A stretch of DNA of 47,773 bases from Ruminococcus sp. (GTDB lineage Bacteria > Bacillota > Clostridia > Oscillospirales > Acutalibacteraceae): contig JAKSRB010000006.1 in the NCBI GenBank assembly GCA_024403825.1, positions 1-47,773 of the forward strand, given 5' to 3'. Made by a program: the position numbers and the translations under genes. The notes beneath the pieces are model-generated. The model did no database searches. It was not told the origin of the DNA and saw only the letters and a program-made list of their open reading frames with translations. Below, piece by piece: positions 33,737-42,901 of this stretch; position 1 is the stretch's first letter; each line of letters opens with the position of its first letter.

Positions 33737-34816
33737 ATGAGCCGTACGGCGTACTTAATTCTTGAAAACGGTACTGTATTTGAAGGTAAGGCTTTTGGTG
33801 CTGAAAAAGAAACTACAGGAGAACTGGTTTTTACAACTGCTATGACTGGTTATCTTGAAACACTCACCGACCCAAGCTATTTTGGTCAGGTGGTTATTCA
33901 AACATTCCCTTTAATCGGTAACTATGGTGTTATTCCATCCGATTTTGAAAGTGTTTCTCCTTCGCTCAAAGGCTATATTGTAAGAGAATGGTGCCAAGTT
34001 CCCTCTAATTTCCGTTGTGAGGGCGATCTTGACACCTTTTTAAAAGAGTCAGGCATACCTGGTATTTATGGTATTGACACTCGTGCACTTACAAGAATTG
34101 TTCGTGAATATGGTGTTCTTAACTGTAGAATTGCTTATTCACCTGATGTTAATGAAGGTGACCTTGATGAAATTAAAAAATATGTTATTAAAGAAGCTGT
34201 TGAAAGCACAACATTAAAGGAAAGTCAGGTGTTTAATGCTGAAAATCCAGAGTTTAATGTAGTTCTTATGGATTTTGGTGCAAAGCACAACATTGGCAGA
34301 GAGCTTGTAAAGCGTGGCTGTAATGTTACAGTTGTTCCAGCTGATACCACCGCTGAACAGATTAAAAATATGAATCCTGACGGAATTATGCTTTCAAACG
34401 GTCCTGGAGATCCAAGCGACAATACTCAGATTATTGCTGAGCTTAAAAAGCTTTGCGAGTATAAAATTCCTACATTTGGCATTTGTCTTGGACATCAGCT
34501 GCTTGCACTTTCACAGGGTGCAAAAACTGAAAAGCTTAAGTATGGTCACAGAGGTGCAAATCAGCCTGCAAAAGAGCTTGAAACAGGCAGAGTTTATATT
34601 ACCTCTCAGAACCATGGTTATGCGGTAGTATCAGACAGTATGCCTGCAAATGGTAAGGTAAGCTTTGTAAATGGTAATGATAATACCTGCGAGGGTGTAA
34701 CATATACAGATATGCCTGCATTTTCTGTTCAGTTCCATCCAGAGGCTTGTGGTGGTCCAAAGGATACAGCATTCCTGTTTGACCGCTTTGTAAAGCTTAT
34801 GAAAGACAACAAGTAA
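33737..34816 (+). CDS. carA: Carbamoyl-phosphate synthase small subunit
   Basis: A 359-residue CarA, the glutaminase subunit that passes ammonia to CarB for carbamoyl phosphate synthesis (arginine and pyrimidine pathways). The N-terminal CarA-specific domain (YLILENGTVFEGKAFG, FTTAMTGYLETLTDPSY) precedes the class I amidotransferase: GICLGHQLLALSQG with nucleophile Cys, then VQFHPEA with the His-Glu pair. GAAAGGAATG provides its ribosome site. The gene follows the ANTAR gene by 30 bases and is followed by carB by 52 bases. Confidence 0.97.
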   Translation: MSRTAYLILENGTVFEGKAFGAEKETTGELVFTTAMTGYLETLTDPSYFGQVVIQTFPLIGNYGVIPSDFESVSPSLKGYIVREWCQVPSNFRCEGDLDTFLKESGIPGIYGIDTRALTRIVREYGVLNCRIAYSPDVNEGDLDEIKKYVIKEAVESTTLKESQVFNAENPEFNVVLMDFGAKHNIGRELVKRGCNVTVVPADTTAEQIKNMNPDGIMLSNGPGDPSDNTQIIAELKKLCEYKIPTFGICLGHQLLALSQGAKTEKLKYGHRGANQPAKELETGRVYITSQNHGYAVVSDSMPANGKVSFVNGNDNTCEGVTYTDMPAFSVQFHPEACGGPKDTAFLFDRFVKLMKDNK

Positions 34817-34868
34817 CTATAACATAACTTAACTATAGATAATTTAATTTTGAATAAGGAATGATTTT

Positions 34869-37800
34869 ATGCCACTCAAAAAGAATATAAAAAGAGTTAT
34901 GGTAATCGGTTCAGGTCCGATTGTTATCGGTCAGGCTGCCGAATTTGACTATGCAGGCACACAGGCTTGCAGAGCCTTAAAGGAAGAGGGACTTGAGGTT
35001 ATTCTTGTCAATTCAAATCCTGCCACAATTATGACAGATAATGCAATGGCAGATAAGATTTATATTGAACCTCTTACTCTTGAAACCGTTAAAAGAATTA
35101 TCAAAAAGGAACGCCCTGACAGCCTGCTTTCAACACTTGGAGGACAGACAGGACTTACACTTTCAATGCAGCTTGCAAAGGAAGGCTTCCTTGATAAATA
35201 CAATGTACAGCTTCTCGGTGCAAACCCTGAAACTATTGACAAGGCTGAGGACAGACAGCTTTTTAAGGATACAATGCTTGAAATCGGTCAGCCTGTTATA
35301 CCTTCACTTGTTGTAAATGATGTAGAAACTGCTGTAAAATTTGCTGATGAAATCGGTTATCCTGTTATCATCCGACCTGCATTTACACTTGGCGGTACAG
35401 GCGGTGGTATTGTAAATAATGAGATTGAGCTTAGAGAAATTACCTCAAACGGTCTTGAGCTTTCTCCAATTACTCAGGTACTTGTTGAAAAATGTATTTC
35501 TGGTTGGAAAGAGGTTGAATATGAGGTAATGCGTGACAGCGAGGGCAATGTTATTACAGTTTGCTCTATGGAAAACTTTGACCCTGTTGGTGTTCATACA
35601 GGTGATTCAATCGTAATTGCTCCTACTGTTACTCTTGCTGATAAGGAATATCAGATGCTCAGAAGTGCGGCTCTTGATATTATATCTGCTCTCAAGGTTG
35701 AGGGTGGCTGTAACTGTCAGTTTGCACTTAATCCTGAAACCTTTGAATATGCAGTTATTGAGGTTAATCCTCGTGTATCTCGTTCATCTGCACTTGCTTC
35801 AAAGGCTACCGGTTATCCTATTGCTAAGGTTGCCGCTAAAATTGCAATAGGTTATACTCTTAATGAAATTAAAAATGCCGTTACAGGTACTACATATGCA
35901 TGCTTTGAACCTGCCTTAGACTATGTTGTAGTTAAATTTCCAAAATGGCCTTTTGATAAATTTGTATATGCTAAGCGTGACCTCGGTACTCAGATGAAGG
36001 CTACCGGTGAGGTTATGGCTATTGCTCCTACCTTTGAGCAGGCTATTATGAAAGCTGTTCGTGGTGCAGAAATTTCTCATAATACTCTTGATGATAAGGA
36101 ATTTAAGTCAATGTCAAATGCTTCTGTTTGTGACAGATTAAGCGTTTGTGATGACAGAAGAATTTTCTGTGTTTATGAGGCTCTTAAAAGAGGTATTTCT
36201 GTTGACCGTATTCATGAAATTACATTGATTGATGAATGGTTCCTTGAAAAACTGCTCAATCTTATTAAGATTGAAAATGAACTTGCTGAAGGTCAGCTTA
36301 CAGAAGAGCTTTATGTTCGTGCTAAGAATATGGGCTATCTTGATAAGACCATTGAAGAGATTACAGGTCAGAAGGTTGAAAATCCACTTGTTCCTGTTTA
36401 TAAAATGGTTGATACCTGTGCCGCTGAGTTTGATGCTCAGACACCTTATTTTTACTCAACCTTTGACAAGGAAAATGAGGCTGAGTTATTTATAAATTCA
36501 CATAAAACAGATAAAAAGACAGTAATCGTATTTGGCTCAGGTCCTATAAGAATTGGTCAGGGTATCGAATTTGACTATGCATCAGTACATTGCGTATGGG
36601 CTTTGAAAAAGGCTGGATATGATGTTGTTATTGTAAATAACAACCCTGAAACTGTTTCTACTGACTTTGATACAGCCGACAGACTTTATTTTGAACCACT
36701 CACAACAGAAGATGTTATGGGCATTATCAAAACTGAAAAGCCGTTTGGTGTAGTTGTGGCATTTGGTGGTCAGACTGCTATTAAGCTTACAAAGTTTATG
36801 AGCGATAATGGCGTTAATATTCTTGGTACCTCATACGATGCTATTGATATGGCTGAAGACAGAGAGCGTTTTGATGAATTGCTTGAAAAATATCAGATTA
36901 AGCGTCCTCGTGGTGTTACAGTAATGACAACTGAAGAGGCACTTGATGTTGCAGATAAGATTGGTTATCCTGTACTTCTCAGACCTTCATATGTTCTTGG
37001 CGGTCAGAATATGATTATTGCTTTCAACGAGGCTGATGTTAAGGAATATATGGCAATTATTCTTGCTCAGAATATTGAAAATCCAATTCTTATTGATAAA
37101 TATTTACAGGGTACAGAAATTGAGGTTGACGCAATTTGTGATGGCGAGGATATTCTTATCCCTGGTATTATGGAGCATATTGAGCGTGCAGGTGTACACT
37201 CAGGTGACTCAATCGCTGTTTATCCTGCGTGGAATCTCTCTGACGAAATGACTCAGACAATTATTGAAAGCTCCAAAAATCTTGCTATTGAGCTTCACAC
37301 AAAGGGTCTTGTAAATATTCAGTATCTTATTTACAAGGACGAGCTTTATGTTATCGAAGTAAATCCTCGTTCTTCAAGAACTATTCCATATATCAGTAAG
37401 GTTACAGGTGTTCCTATGGTTGACCTTGCTACAAGAGCAATGCTCGGTGAAAAGCTTAAGGATATGGGATATGGCACAGGTCTTTACAGAAAAAGTCCTT
37501 ATATTGCTGTTAAAGTTCCTGTATTCAGCTTTGAGAAGCTTATCAATGTTGATAACCACCTCGGACCTGAAATGAAATCAACAGGTGAGGTTCTCGGTAT
37601 TGCAGGTACTCTTGAAGAGGCACTTTATAAGGGTCTTATCGGTGCAGGCTATAAGATGAAAAAGCAGGGCGGTGTATTTATTACTGTCCGTAATTCTGAT
37701 AAGGCTGAAATCGGTGAAATTGCCAAGAAATATTTTGACCTCGGATTTACTCTCTATGCTACTGAGGGTACAGCAGCTGTCCTTGAAAAGTATGGTATTG

Positions 37801-38924
37801 ATGCGGTAGCTGTTAAGAAAATACATGAGAGCAAGACAGATAATACATTAACTCTTATTGAGTCTGGTAAAATTCAGTATGTAATTTCAACCTCTGCAAA
37901 GGGCAGAATCCCATCAAGAGATTCTGTAAAAATCCGCCGTAAGACAGTTGAAAGGAATATTCCTTGTCTTACATCACTTGATACAGCCAATGCTCTTGCT
38001 GATTGCTTAAAGAGTCATTATACTCAGCATAGTACAGAGCTGATTGATATAAACAATATGAGGGAGGAAAAGCTGATGCTTAACTTTACAAAGATGCAGG
38101 GTATAGGCAATGACTATATTTATTGCAGTACATTTGATCAGGAAATCAATAATCCTGAGGCACTTGCAGTAAGACTTTCTGACAGACATTTTGGAATCGG
38201 TGGTGACGGTATAATTCTTGTATGTCCGTCTGAGGTAGCAGATGCTAAAATGAAGATGTACAATCTTGATGGTTCAGAGGGTAAAATGTGTGGTAATGGT
38301 ATTCGTTGCGTTGGTAAATTCCTCTATGACCATGGTATGATTGATGTAAATGAAAAAGATGAAATTACTATAGAAACTCTCAGTGGAATCAAGAGCCTGA
38401 AGGCTTACACAACAAATGGTGAGGTAACTCGTTTAAGAGTTGATATGGGTAAGGCTATTCTCAATCCTGCTGAAATTCCTGTTGATATTAAGGGCAAGGA
38501 TAAGGTAGTTAATGAGCCTGTTAAGATTGACGGAAAAGACTTTAATATTTCCTGTGTATCAATGGGTAATCCGCATTGCGTAGTATTTATGGATGATATT
38601 GATAGCCTTGAAATCGAGAAAATCGGTCCAAAGTTTGAATTTGCCCCACTTTTCCCAGATAGAGTAAATACTGAATTTGTAACAGTTCTTGATGAACATA
38701 CAATTAAAATGAGAGTTTGGGAACGAGGCTCAGGCGAAACATGGGCTTGTGGTACAGGTGCTTGTGCAGTTGCAGTTGCGGCTTGTGAAAATGGTTTCTG
38801 TAAGAAGGGCGAAGATATTAAGATTAAGCTTAAAGGCGGAGATCTTATCATCAATTACACAGATGAAACCGTTTATATGACAGGTAATGCTGAAAAAGTA
38901 TTTGAAGGACAAGTTGAGGTGTAA
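34869..38924 (+). CDS. carB: Carbamoyl-phosphate synthase large subunit fused in frame to diaminopimelate epimerase
   Basis: A continuous frame of 1351 residues. Residues 1 to about 1064 are CarB with two ATP-grasp halves (VMVIGSGPIVIGQAAEFDYA at the start and VIVFGSGPIRIGQGIEFDYA near 554), the oligomerisation region between them, and a C-terminal MGS-like domain (about 930-1055). CarB proteins normally stop near here, and the end TELIDINNMR looks like a native C-terminus. The frame then runs through REEKL without a stop into a complete DapF (1070-1351: NFTKMQGIGNDYIYC, MCGNGIRC, CGTGACA). A Shine-Dalgarno GGGAGGAAA (38062-38070) and ATG 38076 inside the frame would allow separate dapF translation. 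One base change (GAG to TAG after MR) would restore a carB stop. Confidence 0.9.
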   Translation: MPLKKNIKRVMVIGSGPIVIGQAAEFDYAGTQACRALKEEGLEVILVNSNPATIMTDNAMADKIYIEPLTLETVKRIIKKERPDSLLSTLGGQTGLTLSMQLAKEGFLDKYNVQLLGANPETIDKAEDRQLFKDTMLEIGQPVIPSLVVNDVETAVKFADEIGYPVIIRPAFTLGGTGGGIVNNEIELREITSNGLELSPITQVLVEKCISGWKEVEYEVMRDSEGNVITVCSMENFDPVGVHTGDSIVIAPTVTLADKEYQMLRSAALDIISALKVEGGCNCQFALNPETFEYAVIEVNPRVSRSSALASKATGYPIAKVAAKIAIGYTLNEIKNAVTGTTYACFEPALDYVVVKFPKWPFDKFVYAKRDLGTQMKATGEVMAIAPTFEQAIMKAVRGAEISHNTLDDKEFKSMSNASVCDRLSVCDDRRIFCVYEALKRGISVDRIHEITLIDEWFLEKLLNLIKIENELAEGQLTEELYVRAKNMGYLDKTIEEITGQKVENPLVPVYKMVDTCAAEFDAQTPYFYSTFDKENEAELFINSHKTDKKTVIVFGSGPIRIGQGIEFDYASVHCVWALKKAGYDVVIVNNNPETVSTDFDTADRLYFEPLTTEDVMGIIKTEKPFGVVVAFGGQTAIKLTKFMSDNGVNILGTSYDAIDMAEDRERFDELLEKYQIKRPRGVTVMTTEEALDVADKIGYPVLLRPSYVLGGQNMIIAFNEADVKEYMAIILAQNIENPILIDKYLQGTEIEVDAICDGEDILIPGIMEHIERAGVHSGDSIAVYPAWNLSDEMTQTIIESSKNLAIELHTKGLVNIQYLIYKDELYVIEVNPRSSRTIPYISKVTGVPMVDLATRAMLGEKLKDMGYGTGLYRKSPYIAVKVPVFSFEKLINVDNHLGPEMKSTGEVLGIAGTLEEALYKGLIGAGYKMKKQGGVFITVRNSDKAEIGEIAKKYFDLGFTLYATEGTAAVLEKYGIDAVAVKKIHESKTDNTLTLIESGKIQYVISTSAKGRIPSRDSVKIRRKTVERNIPCLTSLDTANALADCLKSHYTQHSTELIDINNMREEKLMLNFTKMQGIGNDYIYCSTFDQEINNPEALAVRLSDRHFGIGGDGIILVCPSEVADAKMKMYNLDGSEGKMCGNGIRCVGKFLYDHGMIDVNEKDEITIETLSGIKSLKAYTTNGEVTRLRVDMGKAILNPAEIPVDIKGKDKVVNEPVKIDGKDFNISCVSMGNPHCVVFMDDIDSLEIEKIGPKFEFAPLFPDRVNTEFVTVLDEHTIKMRVWERGSGETWACGTGACAVAVAACENGFCKKGEDIKIKLKGGDLIINYTDETVYMTGNAEKVFEGQVEV
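38062..38070 (+). promoter_or_regulatory. Internal ribosome binding site for dapF within carB frame
   Basis: GGGAGGAAA ends five bases before ATG 38076 in the junction between the CarB and DapF parts. It is as good as any ribosome site in the window and decides that dapF can be translated on its own. Confidence 0.75.
38076..38924 (+). CDS. dapF: Diaminopimelate epimerase (internal start, same frame as carB)
   Basis: A 282-residue DapF of normal length if translated from ATG 38076. It interconverts LL- and meso-diaminopimelate without cofactor, using two cysteines. Both are present: the MCGNGIRC motif and the GETWACGTGACAVA motif. The family signatures FTKMQGIGNDYIY, GGDGIIL and SMGNPHCVVF are intact, so the enzyme should be active whether free or as the C-terminal part of the CarB fusion. 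Its stop is three bases before the pyrG start. dapL lies about 1.7 kb downstream, so the last DAP steps are linked to the pyrimidine genes. Confidence 0.9.
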   Translation: MLNFTKMQGIGNDYIYCSTFDQEINNPEALAVRLSDRHFGIGGDGIILVCPSEVADAKMKMYNLDGSEGKMCGNGIRCVGKFLYDHGMIDVNEKDEITIETLSGIKSLKAYTTNGEVTRLRVDMGKAILNPAEIPVDIKGKDKVVNEPVKIDGKDFNISCVSMGNPHCVVFMDDIDSLEIEKIGPKFEFAPLFPDRVNTEFVTVLDEHTIKMRVWERGSGETWACGTGACAVAVAACENGFCKKGEDIKIKLKGGDLIINYTDETVYMTGNAEKVFEGQVEV

Positions 38925-40550
<1,626 letters not shown>

Positions 40551-40566
40551 TAATAATTGATATTTA

Positions 40567-40600
40567 CTGAATGGAACAGCGTAGGGACTGTTCCATTCAG
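40567..40600 (+). terminator. Hairpin between pyrG and dapL
   Basis: A 13-bp perfect stem (40567-40579 with 40588-40600), 8-base loop, but followed by ATATTTATAA rather than a T-run. It may be a weak terminator, attenuator or RNA-stability element. Confidence 0.55.
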
Positions 40601-40671
40601 ATATTTATAAATACAGTTGTAGTATTACAGCTATAAAATATAAAATCCCTTTAGAAAGGTTTGATTTTCAG

Positions 40672-41853
40672 ATGAAAATTAATAAGAATTTTGATAATTT
40701 AGTACCTAATTATCTTTTTGCCGATATTGCCAAAAAGACAAATGCTTATATTGCGGCAAACCCTGATAAAAAGGTAATCAAGCTTGGTATTGGTGATGTT
40801 ACACTTCCACTTGCACCTGTAGTTGTTGAGGCAATGAAAAAGGGTGCTGAAGATTTAGGAAAAAAGGAGAGCTTTAAGGGCTATCCTGATTATGAGGGCT
40901 ATGAGTTTTTAAGAAAAGCTATTTCAGATTATTATAAGGGATTTGGTGTAACAGTTGGTGCTGATGAAATTTTTGTTTCTGACGGTGCAAAGTCTGATTG
41001 CGGAAATATCGGTGATATTTTTGATAAGGACAATGTAGTTCTTGTTACAGACCCTGTTTATCCTGTATATGTTGATTCAAATATTATGGCAGGCAGAAAA
41101 ATTATTTATGCAGCTTCAAATGAATCTAATGGTTTTGCGGCAATGCCTGACAGCAATGTAAAGGCTGATATTATTTATCTTTGCTCACCAAATAACCCTA
41201 CAGGTTCAGCATATAATGCAGAACAGCTTAAAGCATGGGTTGATTATGCTATTGAAAATGATGCAATTATCCTTTATGATTCAGCATATGAGGCTTTTAT
41301 AACTGAGGATTTACCACGCTCAATTTATGCTATTGAGGGTGCAAGAAAGTGTGCTATTGAAATGTGTTCACTTTCAAAGACAGCAGGCTTTACAGGAACT
41401 CGTTGTGGTTACACAATTATTCCTAAGGAGCTTGAGCGTGACGGGCATAACATTTATGCAACATGGTATCGCCGTCAGGCTACAAAGTTCAATGGTGTTT
41501 CATGGCCAATTCAGTGTGCAGCAGCTGCTGTATTCAGTGAAGAGGGACAGAAGCAGATTAAGGAGAATATCTCTTATTATCAGGAAAATGCAAGAATTAT
41601 TGCATCTGCACTTGATGAGCTTGGTATTTATTATACAGGTGGTAAGAACTCTCCATATATCTGGCTAAAGTGTCCAAATGGTATGGGTAGCTGGGAATTT
41701 TTTGACTTACTACTTACAGAAGCAAATGTTGTTGGTACACCTGGTGAGGGCTTTGGTGAAAATGGTGCAGGTTATTTCAGACTTACATCATTTGGTGACA
41801 GAGATAATACTATTGAAGCTGTTGAGAGAATTAAGAAGTTATTATCTAAGTAA
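40672..41853 (+). CDS. dapL: LL-diaminopimelate aminotransferase
   Basis: A 393-residue class I PLP aminotransferase recognised as DapL by IKLGIGDVTLPLAP, FKGYPDYEGYEFLRKAI, FVSDGAKSDCGNIGDIF and the PLP-lysine segment CSLSKTAGFTGTRCGYT. It makes LL-diaminopimelate directly from tetrahydrodipicolinate and glutamate, bypassing acylated intermediates. Its product is the DapF substrate, and dapF lies 1.7 kb upstream, so the two steps are encoded close together. TTTAGAAAGG precedes the ATG. The gene is probably partly co-transcribed with pyrG, depending on the intervening hairpin. Confidence 0.95.
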   Translation: MKINKNFDNLVPNYLFADIAKKTNAYIAANPDKKVIKLGIGDVTLPLAPVVVEAMKKGAEDLGKKESFKGYPDYEGYEFLRKAISDYYKGFGVTVGADEIFVSDGAKSDCGNIGDIFDKDNVVLVTDPVYPVYVDSNIMAGRKIIYAASNESNGFAAMPDSNVKADIIYLCSPNNPTGSAYNAEQLKAWVDYAIENDAIILYDSAYEAFITEDLPRSIYAIEGARKCAIEMCSLSKTAGFTGTRCGYTIIPKELERDGHNIYATWYRRQATKFNGVSWPIQCAAAAVFSEEGQKQIKENISYYQENARIIASALDELGIYYTGGKNSPYIWLKCPNGMGSWEFFDLLLTEANVVGTPGEGFGENGAGYFRLTSFGDRDNTIEAVERIKKLLSK

Positions 41854-41892
41854 TTTTTTAGGGTTAATTTAATAGTGTTCATATAAAAAGAG

Positions 41893-41921
41893 CAGGCAGT
41901 ATCGGATTTAGATACTGCCTG
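41893..41921 (+). terminator. Terminator after dapL
   Basis: An 11-bp perfect stem (41893-41903 with 41911-41921), a 7-base loop and T5. Confidence 0.88.
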
Positions 41922-41939
41922 TTTTTAGAAGCAAAATAA

Positions 41940-41976
41940 AAAACTGACATAACAATTTTAATGCAAAGTCAGTTTT
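41940..41976. terminator. Second hairpin, probably serving the convergent small membrane protein gene
   Basis: Arms 41940-41948 and 41968-41976 (9 bp) flanked by A- and T-runs, located between dapL and the minus-strand gene that ends at 41999. Confidence 0.55.
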
Positions 41977-41998
41977 GTTTTATAATATTTTAAAAAAT

Positions 41999-42406
41999 TT
42001 AAGATGAAATTTTTCTTGAACAAATTGAAGAAATCAGCATTATTGCAGATAAACATGAAATAACTGCTGTATGGACAAAATCAATTTCAGAGGTCATAAG
42101 CATATATACTGCAAATCCTGATATAATTATTGTAATTAATGAAATAAGAATACAAGCGGTTTTACTTTTCTGAATGGTGCAAAGTAATCCACACATAAAA
42201 CAAAGTAATCCGGATACCACTCCCAAAGAAATACATATTATTGTTTGATTCATAGATTGCTGTAAAGACTCATCAATTCTGAAATTTGCTGTACTTTGTA
42301 ATAAAACTATATTTTCAATATTAATCCAAACTGAATAAAATGCAACCGCAAGACCTGTGAGCAAGGCTATTACACCTATAATTCTCAGAAAAATATTTTT
42401 AAACAT
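41999..42406 (-). CDS. Small four-helix membrane protein, unknown
   Basis: A 135-residue hydrophobic protein with four predicted membrane segments (about 8-28, 50-72, 79-100, 108-130) and a short polar loop after the first. I do not recognise a family. GGAGGATTATAATAT gives a good ribosome site 11-15 bases from the ATG, and the gene is bounded by its own terminator side hairpin, so it appears to be a real single gene. It is transcribed divergently from feoAB, leaving a 230-base region between them. Confidence 0.65.
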   Translation of the reverse strand: MFKNIFLRIIGVIALLTGLAVAFYSVWINIENIVLLQSTANFRIDESLQQSMNQTIICISLGVVSGLLCFMCGLLCTIQKSKTACILISLITIIISGFAVYMLMTSEIDFVHTAVISCLSAIMLISSICSRKISS

Positions 42407-42590
42407 ATATTATAATCCTCCACAATTCTGCATAAACTGCCATTATATTTTACACTTTTATAATAGAAATGTCAATAAATATTAATTACAATAATTTAAT
42501 TTTGTGTAAGTTTTATGTAAGATTTGAAATAAAAAAAGCAGTAACCTTATCATACAAATCGAATACAATATTACAAAAAGTGGCGGTAAA

Positions 42591-42632
42591 ATGAAGTCAC
42601 GAAATCAAGATGAAGAAGCCAAGGTGAAATAA
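42591..42632 (+). CDS. Possible 13-codon leader peptide ahead of feoA
   Basis: ATG at 42591 opens a short frame reading MKSRNQDEEAKVK and ending TAA two bases before the feoA ATG. The feoA ribosome site (AAGGTGAAA) lies inside its last codons, so its translation would couple to feoA. The upstream ribosome site (GTGGCGG) is only moderate. It could be chance in an otherwise non-coding leader. Confidence 0.3.
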   Translation: MKSRNQDEEAKVK

Positions 42633-42634
42633 TT

Positions 42635-42883
42635 ATGGAAGAAATATGCAAGCTGTCAGAAATACCGGTAGGGAAAAGGGCATTAATTGCTGAGGTTGAT
42701 TGTAAGGAAAATCTCAGAAACAGAATGTATGATTTTGGAATAATGAATGGTTCAGTTATCAGTCCGGTATTTAAAAGCCCTTTCGGAGATCCTGTAGCCT
42801 ATCTTGTAAATAATGCAGTAATTGCACTCAGAAATAAGGACAGCCACAATATTTATGTAACTAAAATACAAAATACTGATTGA
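42635..42883 (+). CDS. feoA: Ferrous iron transport protein A
   Basis: An 82-residue FeoA, an SH3-like cytoplasmic protein that assists FeoB. Signatures are LSEIPVGKRALIAEVDC near the start, LRNRMYDFGIMNGSVISPVFKSPFGDPVAY in parts through the middle, and ALRNKDSHNIYV at the end, which is the standard FeoA pattern. AAGGTGAAATAATT supplies the ribosome site. feoB begins 18 bases after the stop, so they form an operon. Confidence 0.94.
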   Translation: MEEICKLSEIPVGKRALIAEVDCKENLRNRMYDFGIMNGSVISPVFKSPFGDPVAYLVNNAVIALRNKDSHNIYVTKIQNTD

Positions 42884-42901
42884 AAATCAGGAGGTATTCC
42901 A

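Noticed and set aside
38405-38854. A 149-residue minus-strand open frame inside dapF
   Set aside because: It lies opposite the fully conserved DapF coding sequence, has no ribosome site and its product resembles no protein I recognise.
42480-42634. A metal riboswitch or Fur box upstream of feoA
   Set aside because: Some AT-rich symmetry is present, but no class-defining motif or convincing 19-bp Fur palindrome could be read.
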